Shown: positions 45,100 through 56,611 of the stretch, piece after piece
Layout of the letters: the number at the start of each line of letters is the position of its first letter
How positions within the stretch are numbered: position 1 is the stretch's first letter
Notes under the pieces: model-generated
What the model saw: the letters and a program-made list of their open reading frames with translations, nothing else
Databases searched by the model: none
Told to the model about the DNA's origin: nothing
Made by a program: the position numbers and the translations under genes
Assembly (NCBI RefSeq): GCF_019393635.1
Contig: NC_057861.1
Span: 76,267,327 to 76,331,326, forward strand
Source of the DNA: Dromiciops gliroides
Taxonomy: Eukaryota > Chordata > Mammalia > Microbiotheria > Microbiotheriidae
DNA: 64,000 bases
Direction of reading: 5' to 3'

Positions 45100-45560
45100 T
45101 TTCCTTTAAAGCATATTTTTATTGATGTCTAATATCTTTACATCATAGTCGGTTCCTGACTCCCCAATACAGACTAAAGCTCCCTTTATGACAAAGAAAA
45201 CAATTAAACAAAATATCCAATATGGAGACCATGTCTAACAATATATATACTCATACTATATATATCCTCATAGTCTACCACTTCTCTTCCATGAGAAAAG
45301 AGGGTATGTTTTCATTGCCTGTTATCTAGGAACTTCCTTGGTTTTTCCATTACTCAGAGTTCAACTTTCTTTTAGTGATTTTTTTTTTCATTTACAACAT
45401 TGTCATATATATTGTTTTCTTGGTTGTTTACTTTCTCTGTATCAGTTCATATAAGTTTCCCCATATTTCTCTGATTTCTTCATTCATTTCTTACTTCACA
45501 ATAACATTCCATTACAATCATTTTTATCCATTCCCCATTCAATGCATACCCACTTTGTTC
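45100..45560 (-). mobile_element. L1 3' UTR, antisense
   Basis: It shares its order of motifs with the stretches at 2795 and 37800, including the TATTGATGTCTAATATCTTT start and the ATAACATTCCATTACAATC block. Confidence 0.55.
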
Positions 45561-45589
45561 CCCGTCCCTATTTTCAAAAAAAAAAGTGA

Positions 45590-45890
45590 AAAGTATAGAT
45601 TCTTCAAACTACAGGCCAACAAACTTGACTTTAATTTCTGTCAACAAGTCTAGACCATTCTTTAAAAAATAGTCTGAGTTTTTAAAAAGTGAAGAATTAT
45701 CACTAAGAGCCAGCATTCTTTCCAAGAAAAGGTCATATTAAACTCACCCAGTTTCCTAATCTGACAAGTCTAGTAGGTAGGTCATATTAATGTCATAGAT
45801 ATAGTATTCTTGGTTTTCAATGACAGTCTTTGTTGAGATCCTTGTGAACAAGATAGAGGGGGGCTGAATTATTATAGTATGAAACTAATT
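45590..45890 (+). mobile_element. CR1/L3-type LINE RT fragment, sense
   Basis: Decayed frames read SILSKKRSY, then a TVFVEILVNKIE segment, paralleling the CR1 blocks QHGFxxxRSCQTNL and KAFDxVSHxILVxKME. Confidence 0.5.
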
Positions 45891-46264
45891 AAGATTAGTC
45901 CCATCAAATTTTAGTCCTGATAATGGAATAAAATCAGACACCAATAGGTCATTCAGCAACCAACAAAAGGTTTGTTTAACTATAGCATAGAAAGGATATT
46001 CAACAAGGATAAAGTACTCATCTTGGATAGAAATTGTCCTACCTTGTTTCCATATAGAAGCATATTTGGTCAATAGGGCAGAAAGTGGTGACTTGAGCAA
46101 CTTTGGATCTCCATCCAGGAAGTATGAAGGGCCTTGATTCTATATGGACACAACTTTTTTATGCCCTTAAGTGAAGAGGAAACTATATCAGCATGGCCTA
46201 AGGTCACCAGAAAGCAACTCCCTGGGCCAATAACATCTGAGGGAAATTTCCTTGGCTTTTATTA

Positions 46265-46450
46265 CAAGAACCAATTCAAGATTAGTGCATTGTTAGAGGA
46301 GTTGTGAATCAGTACAATCATTTTAGAAAGCAATTTAGAATTATGCAAATAAAGTGACTAAAATGTTCATATTCTTTGACCAGGAGATTCCATTAGTAGG
46401 CTTATACCCCAGGGAGGCCATCGATATGAAGAAGTAATTTTATATATAAA
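46265..46450 (+). mobile_element. L1 3' fragment, sense
   Basis: The sense text TTTAGAAAGCAATTTAGAAT, then ATTCTTTGACCAGGAGATTC, is the complement of the antisense L1 motif seen at 46950, giving opposite-oriented L1 pieces next to each other. Confidence 0.5.
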
Positions 46451-46544
46451 AAATTTGTTGCAAACTATCTCTCCATATAACTGGAAAATAATAAAATACT
46501 TTTATAGAAAATAATCATAATAATAATTTTTAAAAGGTTAATCA

Positions 46545-47745
46545 ATTCTCTCTCTAGAAGTGGATAGCAATTTTCATCATGAGTCCTTCCAAATTGTCTT
46601 GGATCATTGTATTGATCAGAGTAGCTAAGTCTTTCACAGTTGGTCATCATTTCAATTTTGCAGTTATTACATACAATTATCTCCTGGTTCTGCTCATTTC
46701 ATTTTGCATCAGTTCATATAGGTCTTCCCAGGACTTTTCTGAAGTTGTCCTGCTCATCATTTCTTATAGTACAATAGTGTTCCATAATCACAAAACACAA
46801 CTTGGTAAGCCATTCTTCTAACTGATGAGCATCCCCTCAATATCCAATTGTTTGAAGTCACAAAAAGATCTGCTATATACATTTTTGTACCTATAAGTTC
46901 TTTTCCTTTTTCAAACAATATCTTTGGGACACAGACCTACTAATGGTATTGCTAGGTTAAAGGGTATACATAGTTTGATAGCCCTTTGAACATAGCTCCA
47001 CAGTTTTTCCATTATAGCTGGACCTGTCCATAACTCCACCAACAATTCATTAATGTACCTTTTTTCCCTTATTCCCTCTAGCATCTGTTATTCCTGATAG
47101 ATATGTAGTGTGGTACCTGAGTTGTTTTAATTTGCCTTTCTCTAAGCAATAGTGATAGCTTTGCTTTTTTCTTTTGAAAACTGCCTGTTCATGTCCCTTG
47201 ATCATTTGCCAATTGGGGGATGACTCATATTCTTATAAAATTGACTCAGTTCTCTATATATTTGAGAAATGAGACCTTTATCAGAGATACTTGCTGTAAA
47301 AAATTTTTTTCTAGCTTTCTGCTTTCCTTCTTATCTTGGTTGCATTGGTTTTGTTTGTACAAACTTTTTAATATATTGAAAATTATCCACTTTACATCTC
47401 ATGATACCCTATCTCTTGTTTCATGCTAAATTCCTCCTTTATCTAAAGATCTGACAGATAAACTATTCCATACTCCCCTAATTTGCTTTTGGTATCACCC
47501 TTTATGTCTAAATCATGTACTCCTTTTGACCTTAGCTTGGTATATGGTGTGAATGTTGGTCTATACCTAGTTTCTGTCACGCACAGTTGCTTTTTTGTAG
47601 TTAAGCCAATAATTTTATTTTTCCATTCTTTTAGAATCTCTTTTAAATATCTTGAAAAATGAATCCCCTGATGACTTTAAAATTGTCTTAACTGTCTGTA
47701 CATAATGTATTTGGTCAATGTCACTTGTTCCCCCCCACACTTTAT
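46545..47745 (-). mobile_element. L1 3' UTR and ORF2 3' end, antisense
   Basis: Antisense L1 with TTTTCATCATGAGTCCTTCC, AATGGTATTGCTAGGTTAA and CCCTTTATGTCTAAATCATG. No SINE lies inside. Moderately diverged. Confidence 0.75.
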
Positions 47746-48429
47746 CTTCATAAGTGCCAATTGCTATATCCTCACAAAATACTGGAATAGTAGATATTCA
47801 ATGACCTAAAGGTGCCCTTTAGGCACCTTTTTAAAAGTATAGAAACTGGAGACAAGCTCAGCTGTAAGCCATGATTCAGATAAAACAGACTTAGTCAAAT
47901 ATGATCTTGTTATTTTCATCCCTGCTTTCTCTACCCTGGTACTAGCTTTGTGGGATTACTAGCAACCAAACTACAAACCCTAACCATGAGAAACACCCTT
48001 AAACACAGTCTTACACACTATGATTAGGGTACAGGGAAAAGAAGCTCAAAGTCCAGTGCTGTGGTATACCATTGCTCCTTCTTATACTCATTCACCAACT
48101 GCTCTCACACTTAAACACTCAGGTTATCACAATGACTAACTCCTATGAGCACTTTACACATCCAGGCTGAATCAACATCTACTCCTTTTCTATGTCTGAT
48201 AGTAATTATATCTTGATGTCCCTAAGGACTGCCTACCCTCATAGAAATTGCAATCAGTCACTCACCTCCTGGGCCATCTCTTCACATAAGAGTCGTGGAG
48301 GAAATCTTACTATGTGAAAGGCAGCGTATGAAATCTGTTGCCCCTCTTAGTCCTCTGGGGTCCATCTTTTAATAGTAGAGTTCATGTGGTAAATTGATTA
48401 CCACCACTCCCCTCTACTAAGGGACTTGG
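47746..48429. other. Non-coding, unassigned, with a 9-bp hairpin
   Basis: No repeat family is recognised. AAAGGTGCC at 47808-47816 and GGCACCTTT at 47822-47830 form a perfect stem with a 5-base loop. Confidence 0.5.
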
Positions 48430-48740
48430 TGGAAGAACCACAGGATATCACAGTTGGAAAGGACCCCAGAGACTGTCTAGTCCAACCCATTCCTGAAGTA
48501 GGGTTCCTTCTGCCTTTTAGGGCAGCCAATTCTACTATGAGAGAGCATTAGTTGTAAGAGAAGTTTTTCCTTATATCAAGCCCAAATATTCCTTTTTGCA
48601 ACTTCTACTCATAGTTCATAAAGAAATCCATCCTTCCCTTACTAACTTGTGAACCTGGGCAAGTTACTTAATCCTCATTGCCTAACCAAAAAAAAAGAAA
48701 AAGAAAAAGAAATCCATCCTTCTGAGGCCAAGCAGAGCAA
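48430..48740 (-). mobile_element. CR1/L3-type LINE 3' fragment, antisense
   Basis: The text GTTGGAAAGGACCCCAGAG, then TTTTTCCTTATATCAAGCC, matches the L3-type 3' part at 35690. A 5'-truncated SINE is inserted near 48637. Confidence 0.55.
48637..48709 (+). mobile_element. WSINE1-like SINE, strongly 5'-truncated
   Basis: Only the last ~70 bases remain (ACCTGGGCAAGTTACTTAAT and tail). Duplication AAAGAAATCCATCCTTC flanks it inside an L3 fragment. Confidence 0.8.
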
Positions 48741-48767
48741 GGATCATTTTGTGTCTTTGTCTAGTTT

Positions 48768-49005
48768 AGGGGGCAGCTAGGTGGCACAGTAGAGTCATAA
48801 GAACCTAAGTTCAAATCCAGCTTCATATGTTTACTAGGTATGTGACCCTGGGCAAGTCACTTAACCCTCTTTGCCTCAGTTTCCTCATCTGTAAAATGAG
48901 CTGAAGAAGAAAATGGCAAACCACTCCAGTATGTCTGCCAAGAAAACCCCAAATGGGGTCACAAAGATTCAAACACAACTGAAACAATTCAACAACAACT
49001 AGTTC
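48768..49005 (+). mobile_element. CORE/MIR-like SINE (MAR1-type)
   Basis: GGGGGCAGCTAGGTGGCACA head with a short deletion, GTTTCCTCATCTGTAAAATG core, TGGCAAACCACTCCAGTATG tail. Confidence 0.8.
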
Positions 49006-49371
49006 AGGAATTACTGCTAACAACAAAAATCCATGTGCCGGCAACCTTGTGATGGGATGGTGCTCTGACAACAGACCAGGGGTCACTTTGCCCTTATCTA
49101 TAGCATTTCCAGTTTGGTAGACTTTGCTAGAATGTTTACTTCAAGAATCAAGTGGCACTTCCACAGCAGTCTGAGTCATCACAGTAAGATTTTTATGACT
49201 TCACATCTGAGTCAAACATGCCAATGTAAGCTTTATATGACATTGAGGTATCTCCATGTATGACAACAATTTTTTTTTACTAGCCATCACAAAATGGATG
49301 GAACATTTCTTGACTAAAAAGAAGTACACTAAATTCATAACAAAGTCTGTTTTTAGTTTGGCTTCTACATA

Positions 49372-49575
49372 ATATAATTTAGGATCATAAAGTTAGATCT
49401 GGAAGGGTCCTTAGAGGTCATTTTGTCCAGGAACTTTATTCTGTAATTGAGGCAGTGGAGGCCAAAGAAATTGAGTAACTTGTCCAAGGTCACACAGTAA
49501 GTGTTAGAACCAACATTCCAACCCAAACCCTTTGACTCTAGATTCTGAGCTCTTCGCAGGACTCTGCGCCTATAA
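49372..49575 (-). mobile_element. MIR-like SINE, antisense
   Basis: GATCTGGAAGGGTCCTTAGA, GTAACTTGTCCAAGGTCACA. Diverged. Confidence 0.6.
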
Positions 49576-49626
49576 TCTCTGTATGAAATCACAGAATCTG
49601 ATCTAGGTATCGACTGTGCTGTAGGG

Positions 49627-49790
49627 TTTTTTGTTTGTTTGTTTGTTTGTTTTTTGTGGGGCAATGGGGGTTAAGTGACTTGCCCAGGGTCACACAGCTA
49701 GTATGTGTCAAGTGTCTGAGGCCGGATTTGAACTCAGGTACTCCTGAATCCAGGGCCAGTGCTTTATCCACTGCGCCACCTAGCTGCCCC
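49627..49790 (-). mobile_element. WSINE1-like SINE
   Basis: Minus copy with (GTTT)n on the tail side. Duplication CTGTGCTGTAGG. Confidence 0.92.
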
Positions 49791-50051
49791 CCTGTGCTGT
49801 AGGTTTTTAATGGCACTGATGGTCTATGGTCAACAACACATGTCTTATAATAATACTATTTGGTTTGGGCATTTACAACTATTGGAGAGTACCAGGGGCT
49901 TACATTTGGAGGAAATTCATTTCAGCTCTAGCTCCATATTCACCAAATTTTCCATTTTCTTGAAATAGAGGTGTTCAGGTTGAGGTGTTCTGGTGTTTCT
50001 AGCTCACATTTAAGTTTATTTTGCCAATTTTTCTCGAAAAATTGAAACTGG

Positions 50052-50213
50052 CGGGCAGCTAGGTAGTGCAGTGGATAAAGCACAGGCCCTGGATTCAGGA
50101 GGACTTGAGTTCAAATCCAGCCTCAGACACTTGATACTTACTAGCTGTGTGACCCTGGGCAAGTCACTTAACCCCCACTGCCCTGAAAAAAAACCAAACA
50201 TAGGAGCAAACAA
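50052..50213 (+). mobile_element. WSINE1-like SINE
   Basis: Plus copy. Duplication AAAAATTGAAAC. Confidence 0.92.
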
Positions 50214-50367
50214 AAAATTGAAACAGGATTTGAAAAGGGACCTCAGAGGCCATCATTCACTCCTTTTTCAGATAAGGAAACTAAAATTAGGCAAGGTTAA
50301 GTTATTTTCCTCAGGTCACATAAGTAATAGTGTCAAAGATAAGATTTGGATCCAGCTCCTCTAACTC

Positions 50368-50620
50368 CAGGGCAGTTATATGGCACAGAGGAGAAAGTAC
50401 CAGGTCTGGAGTCATGAAGACCTGAGTTCAAATCTGGCCTCAAACACATACAGCTATGTGATCCTAAGCAAGTCCCTTAACCCTGTTTATTTCAGTTTCC
50501 TCATTTGTAAAATGAACTGGAGAAGGAAATGGCAAACCACTCCATTATCTCTGCCAAGAAAGTCCCAAAAGGGGTCATGAAGAGTTTAACATGACTGAAA
50601 GTACCGAACAACAATGACAA
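50368..50620 (+). mobile_element. CORE/MIR-like SINE (MAR1-type)
   Basis: GGCAGTTATATGGCACAGAG head, TTTCCTCATTTGTAAAATGA core, GGCAAACCACTCCATTATCT tail. Confidence 0.8.
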
Positions 50621-50779
50621 CCTTTAATTCCCAAGTCTCAGTCCTTTTTCCAGTGTAATACTGCTTCAATATTGGATAACCTTTGGATGAAGATCAATAG
50701 AAAAACAAAAGCACTATTGTGATGAAAATATAGCACAGATCCTCTGGTCAAAAGGAAGAGAACACAGACCTCAAATTGA

Positions 50780-51130
50780 AGGAATAATATAATGGATATA
50801 GTGGATTTTGCTTATCCAGACATTTGCATCTGGTAGAGATTTCTTTCTGCCAACAACAAAGTAGCTGGTAAATTCTCGGCTTGCCTTATTCATAATGTCA
50901 TTTTTCTAAAGGTGAAGGAAATAATGAAAGGTGTTACAATTCTATACCTGATTCTCATCAACAAGGGAATGCAGGTTACTGAAGCAGAAATTGTGAAAAA
51001 TCTTAGGAGGAAATGATAACTCCATCTTAAGGCTTGTGATAGAAAAGAATTTTTTTAAAAGAATCTGGTTCAAGTTGCATAATAAATTTTAGGAGAGCTG
51101 TTTCGAATATGTCAGAGAAAAGATAGATGG
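50780..51130 (+). mobile_element. CR1/L3-type LINE endonuclease fragment, sense
   Basis: Decayed translation IVDFAYPDICIW, stop, RFLSANNKVAGKFSACLI, then LYLILINKGMQVTEAEIVKN follows the CR1 endonuclease pattern (DFxYPDICW ... LDLILTNKxxLVEEV). Confidence 0.65.
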
Positions 51131-51282
51131 GACACCAAGGCATAAAACTCTATAGGTGAGGTTAATCTAAGGGGGAACTCTAAAGTTAATTCTCAAGAAT
51201 GAATTGTTGGAGACCCAAGAGTCAAATAATCATGAGGGTGATATCTTCATGTCTTGACTTGCAAGTCAATTGGACTTGTCCA

Positions 51283-51444
51283 AGGGCGCAGCTAGTTAGG
51301 TGGTACAATAGATACAGCACTGGCCCTGAAGTTGGGAGGACCTGAGTTCAAATTCAGCCTCAGACACTTGACACTTACTAGCTGTATGACCCTGGGCAAG
51401 TCATTTAACCCTCGTTGCCCCACAAAAAAAAAAAAAAAAAAAAA
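51283..51444 (+). mobile_element. WSINE1-like SINE
   Basis: Plus copy with a small insertion in the head (GCGCAGCTAGTTAGGTGG). Tail of about 22 A. Confidence 0.88.
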
Positions 51445-51461
51445 GGAATCCTGTGATCTTA

Positions 51462-51769
51462 GGGGCAGCTAGGTGGCGCAATGGATAGAGCACCTGCCCT
51501 GGAATCAGGAGGACCTGAGTTCAAATCCTACCTCAGACATTTGACACTAGCTGTGTGACCCTGGGCAAATCACTTAACCTCAATTGCCTTAAACATCCCA
51601 GGCCATCTTCAGTCATCCTGATATATATCTTGCCACTAGACCCAGATGGCTCTGGAGGAGAGAGTGAGGTTGGTGACCTTGCACAGCCCTCCCTCACTTA
51701 AATCCAATTCAATGCAAGTCAAAACACCACCTGATGTCGTGGTCCTCTTCTAGAACAAAGGACAAACAA
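51462..51769 (+). mobile_element. Long composite SINE, full length
   Basis: tRNA-like head (to CTCAATTGCCTT) runs without an A tail into the body: GGCCATCTTCAGTCATCCTG, GCTCTGGAGGAGAGAGTGAG, CTTAAATCCAATTCAATGCA, ending ACAAACAACAA. Confidence 0.8.
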
Positions 51770-51771
51770 CA

Positions 51772-51975
51772 ATTGGATTTAAGTGAGGCGGCCTCACTCT
51801 CTCCTCTAGAGGCATTAAAGTCTAACAGCAAGACAAAAGTGAAGATGCCTGGAAATGGACCAGGATGCAGTGGGTGACCTTGCCCTTTTTAAACTAAGGT
51901 CTTACCCAGGTCTCTGAGGCAATGCCCATTCAGTGATTAAGGACTATGTAAGAATTGAGACCAAAAAAAAAAATG
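51772..51975 (-). mobile_element. Long composite SINE body, opposite orientation
   Basis: TTGGATTTAAGTGAGGCGGC and CTCTCTCCTCTAGAGGCAT are the complement of the body just upstream. It continues to an A run at 51963. Confidence 0.65.
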
Positions 51976-52394
51976 GTCCACCATCACAAAAGAATCAATC
52001 TGGCCAGAACAGAAAATAATTGCTATTTACACTCACTCTGAGCCATCAAAACCCAAAAAATGAGCAAGAGAAGTTTGGGCTGGCCATTCAGTGAAAGGCA
52101 GAGTAATTTGGGTTTAAAGGCATAGTCAAATAGTTCCATTTAAATCACAATGGGCTTTTTCAAAGTCTTTTTTCTAGAGCTATACTTTAAGAAATCATAA
52201 ATATGAGAGAGAAGCTTGAAACCTAGATATTCCTTGCTCCAAGTCCCACAGTCTATCAGCTCTGCCATACTGCTATTCTGAATTCAAGTAGCACCATTTT
52301 CCAGTGGATATTTTACCTTTTGTTCAAGAAAAATGTGGTAGAAATTAGTCCCAAGAAGACTTGAAGCTCTTGATTTGTTTGGGGGCTATCACAG

Positions 52395-52625
52395 AATGAA
52401 TAATGGCTAATATTTATATATGACTTTAAGGTTTGTAAAGTTATTTCATTTTATCCTCACAAAAACCCTACAAGGTCATTGCTATTATTTTCTTCATTTT
52501 CTGAGAAAAACAGAGTCAAAGAAATGAAGTGACTTGACCAAAGCCACAAAGCAGAAGCATCAGGGCCAGGATTTGAATCCCAGTTTCCCAAATCCAAATC
52601 CAGTACTTTTTCCACTAACTTAAAC
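52395..52625 (-). mobile_element. MIR-like SINE, antisense
   Basis: AATATTTATATATGACTTTA, ATTTTATCCTCACAAAAACC, GTGACTTGACCAAAGCCACA. Confidence 0.7.
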
Positions 52626-53559
52626 CAAAGAGAGCCATCATAGGACATTTCCATCATTTCTGTATTTTCTCCTTTGATGTATAGGACACCTGAGTCTTCA
52701 TTTGTATAGCATGATCTGTTTTAAACTTTCTGTTGGCTTGTGAAACACACTCACAATTCACCAGTCATAAGTGCAGCCAATTTTAATTTGACGAAAATTT
52801 ATTAAATTCTTACTATAAGATCTTTGGAGGTACAAGACAAAATAGTCCCTGTCCTTAAGGACCTTACACTCTACTGCCCAGAGCCTTCGATGTGAATCAA
52901 CATGTCTGTAGCTGGAGGACTTAGGAGAATATCAGCTCGATTTGATAAGTCTCTTCTTTACCATCCCTAATTTATCACCAATTGATGATATAACAAGGTA
53001 CAGATTTTTGTTCAAAGAGTGAGCACTTCCCATGGAGTTGGACAGATGCCCAAAACACCTCTTGCTGAAAGAAGCCCTTTGATTGGCCACTGGCAACTAG
53101 AACTGCATCAAAGATGATTTGCAATTTAGAGGGGAGACTGACTCTTATCAAAGGAACCTTTCCCCTTTCCCCTCCTCCTTCTTACCTTGGAGGTAAGGTA
53201 GTTTCTCCCCTCTTGGTTCTTTCCTGCAAAATGGGGGAAACAGGGCAAAGTCTTTGCAGCCTCGGGTGCTCACCATTCCTGGCACTTGGTCATCACTCTG
53301 CAGCCTCTACATAATATAAATAGAGCCTAGAAGTTTCTATGGCTCTGCTGACCCAACTTGCAGCTTGCCCAGTAGCCTACTTATCTGGCTCCTTCATATC
53401 TGTATTCTTGCTCGTCTCCATGACTAGAGTCCCACTGCTCCTTTGCTATGTGAATTGGCTTCTACTTCCATCACCTAGATATCTGTTACCTCCCTATCAA
53501 AATCACCCTGTTTTATAGGCTTTCCTCAGACAAGGTGTCTCCTGTCCATATGTTAAAAT
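52626..53559. other. Non-coding intronic stretch
   Basis: About 52740-52880 looks like an L2-type 3' scrap (TTATTAAATTCTTACTATAA). The rest appears unique. Confidence 0.45.
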
Positions 53560-54480
53560 TATATAAGATTCCTTGATAAATAGAATGATAAGAATAACAT
53601 CATTTAATAATTCCCTGATTATCAGCATCAAGTGGATCATAAAACAGGGAGACATGCCATCAGAGGTGTTTGTTAGTATCCTGGGGGATGCCCTTTTTAG
53701 GGTCCAAATGGAAGATGAGTGGTAAAAATCCCCCAGATGCTCCTATTTGAAGATAACATACCAATTGCATCAAACCCCAAAATATTGGTGAGATCAGCAT
53801 CCAACAGAGAGATCTAGTAATCTGTACAGAAAAAACAAGTGAATAATTAAAGTATACTATGCTGTCTTGATTGTGCTATTCATAAATAAACCCATTGATT
53901 TGGTCCATTCACACTTATATTTCAAAGGACTTGACTGTATTTGGGAAATTGTATAGTGCTTTAAAATGATTCCAAGTTATTCCTTGTCACAAAAATCCAT
54001 CTTTTTGAAACCAGAATCCTACCCACAATGTTGTGTGGCTAAGAATCATGGAATGCCATGATTCTCCATAGAATCAAAATTGTAGGTAACTCAAAGGGTA
54101 GTAGACAAGACTCACTGAGGGTGGAAGTAGAGTTCAGTATATAGAAATTATGATTTTTATACAGTAAATGTCATGAAGAACCACAGGGAAATATAAAAAG
54201 ATTTTTTTAAAAGGTGGGCTAGTCTTGTAAATTGGTATACAAATGTATGAACAACCCCCATGCTGCACCAGAACCCACACAGTTGTTTAAGGATCTAGAA
54301 AGCCAGTAGTGCACTGGATAGATCTCTAGTGGATTTATGGGAGAATGTGAAATGAGCAAGAGAAAGAACATGAATAATCAAGAGAAAGAATAACTGCATT
54401 GCATTCTGTACCAATGGATGGAATACCTACCTCAGTAAAGATAACAGATCCTTTCACAAATTCTAAATGTGTTAAAAAAT
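53560..54480 (+). mobile_element. Probable RTE-type LINE RT fragment, sense
   Basis: Decayed frames read RQGDMPSEVFVSILGDALFRVQM (compare RQGDxLSPKLF...LEDAxRRV), later LFETRILPTMLCG with ESWNAM, then KRWASLVNWY (compare KxRWAGHxxR). The order is that of RTE RT and C-terminus. Heavy decay. Confidence 0.55.
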
Positions 54481-55312
54481 GAATTCCTGTCCAATTCATC
54501 TTATCTTAATTGATTTTCTGTACATTGTTTCTCTAACGTTACAGAAGGGTTTTGGGTTGCTGGTGTATTCCTTTATGGAAAAAAGTGGATCTGTCAGTCA
54601 GAATATGTAGTCATCTGTTGAATATTAAATATAGTTTTTGTACCCATCCTCCTACAAGATAATAAACAGGTCAGAGACATCAATAATATCTCCTACAATT
54701 TGTTCACCCAGATCAGAAAAGTCTATTTCTGCCTCTCTTACCAGAAGTAGGTACCTCACAGAAACCAGATCAGAGAATGGATAGGAAAAATATAATATCA
54801 ATTTAATATTTTGTCCCAAGAAGAAATATAACACATCATCATGTGGAGACTCCCCTCCTAAGAGTGAAGCTTCTGAAGGTATATATGGTTTTAGTCCACT
54901 GATTACAGGGTGTTATCAGTTTCGATAGTATGATACAGAAGCAAAAAACATTATAACAATTTCAGTTATAACAAGTATGGAGGAAACATAGAAGCATGAT
55001 GATAAAATTACAGGATTCCAAAAAAGGGTTTGGTAAGGATGAGGACGCCCAGATGTTATCATAAGATAGGGACTTACTATCCTGAGGGAAAAGAAGTCAC
55101 TAGGTTGGGTCTTTTATCTGCTAGCTATCTGGGTTCAGTTTGGAGTTCAGTTGAAGGACATTTTGCTCCTATTAACTCAGGGTTTCATAAAAAATACTTT
55201 TGGATAATAAGGTACCTCCATCAAATCCAGGTGATTCATATATTCATGTTAACATTCCCTTAATGTCTTAAATAGCAAGTTCCAATAATCAATACTAAAA
55301 GTGAACTTACTA
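54481..55312. other. Non-coding intronic stretch, unassigned
   Basis: Mostly AT-rich; no open frame with recognisable content and no named repeat. Confidence 0.45.
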
Positions 55313-55457
55313 GGGGCAGCTAGGTGGTGCAGTGGATAAAGCACCGGCCCTGGAGTCAGGAGGACCTGAGTTCAAATCCGGCCCCAGACACTTGACACTT
55401 ACTAGCTGTGTGACCCTGGGCAAGTCACTTAACCCCCATTGCCCTGCCAAACAAAAA
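55313..55457 (+). mobile_element. WSINE1-like SINE
   Basis: Full-length plus copy. Duplication AAAAGTGAACTTACT. Confidence 0.92.
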
Positions 55458-55659
55458 AGTGAACTTACTTCTCAAGGATCACATACCCTATGTAGCAAGC
55501 ATTAACTATGCTTATGCCCATGTTAAATTGATGCTTTTCATCCCTGAGTTAACACTACACAAATGAATCTGCCTTGAGAGGCTTAATAACAGGCAATGGT
55601 TGAAATGAGTATAAACACATCCTATGGCAATGCAGATCTTACAGGTCTGTGTCTTAGGA

Positions 55660-55985
55660 TGTATGTAAGGGCAATGTGGTTTAGTAGAAAGAATGCTGGG
55701 GTGGGAATCAGATGATTTACATTTGAATCTTGGCTCTGGGTAACTCTAATCAAGTCACTTAAGCTTCAGTTTCCTTAAAAAAGGGGGCAGCTAGGTGGCG
55801 CAGTGGATAAAGCACTGACCCTGGATTCAGCAGTACCTGAGTTCAAATCCAGCCTCAGACACTTGACACTTACTAGTTGTGTAACCCTTTGCCCCGCAAA
55901 AAAAAAGGGGGGGATAATAGTGCTTGAAATATCTATCTCCAAGATCTATAAGAAAGGTGTTTTGTAATCTTTAAAATGGTATATG
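55660..55985 (+). mobile_element. MIR-like SINE, split by a younger SINE
   Basis: GTGGTTTAGTAGAAAGAATG and CAAGTCACTTAAGCTTCAGT before the inserted SINE at 55784, GGATAATAGTGCTTGAAAT after. Confidence 0.65.
55784..55907 (+). mobile_element. WSINE1-like SINE, internal deletion
   Basis: Plus copy missing the CCTGGGCAAGTCACTTAA block. Confidence 0.88.
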
Positions 55986-56430
55986 AATGAGTTTTGGTAA
56001 TCTTGTTAGGCTGATAATTTCTTTTAACCACTACTGGGCTAAGGTCAAGTCAATTCTATACCCCACCAAAGCCAAGATCCCAGGGCTGGAAGACTACCTT
56101 GGTACCTCAATCTACCTGTTCACCTAGTTGGAATGCTCATTTCCCCAAATCTGTATAAAGCACATCTATAGTTTTCTATAAGTCTGCCTGTTCTCCTAGA
56201 AGTCCCCTTAGTTCTATTTGCATAACAAAATTGATTTCCAGGATTTTTATTTGTTCTAAGGTACTACTACTTGCCCAACTGAAAGACCACCTAAATTGTC
56301 ACTACACCTAATGCAAGTTCCCACATGAAAATGCCTACTGTGCCCTGCTTACATCCAGGAATCTAGTATCATCTCTATTCATTTTGGGGTTTCTCCAAAA
56401 ACTTTTTATGTCATTAAAAAATTATTATTC

Positions 56431-56590
56431 TGCACAGCTAGATGGCGCAGTGGATAAAGCACCGCCCCTGGATTCAGGAGTACCTGAGTTCAAATCCAGC
56501 CTCAGACACTTAACACTTACTAGCTGTGTGACCCTGGGCAAGTCACTTAACCCCAATTGCCTCACCAAAAAAAAAAAAAAAAAGAAAAGA
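56431..56590 (+). mobile_element. WSINE1-like SINE
   Basis: Full-length plus copy. AAAATTATTATTCT / AAAGTTATTATTCT flanks. Confidence 0.92.
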
Positions 56591-56611
56591 AAGTTATTAT
56601 TCTAGGGGGCA

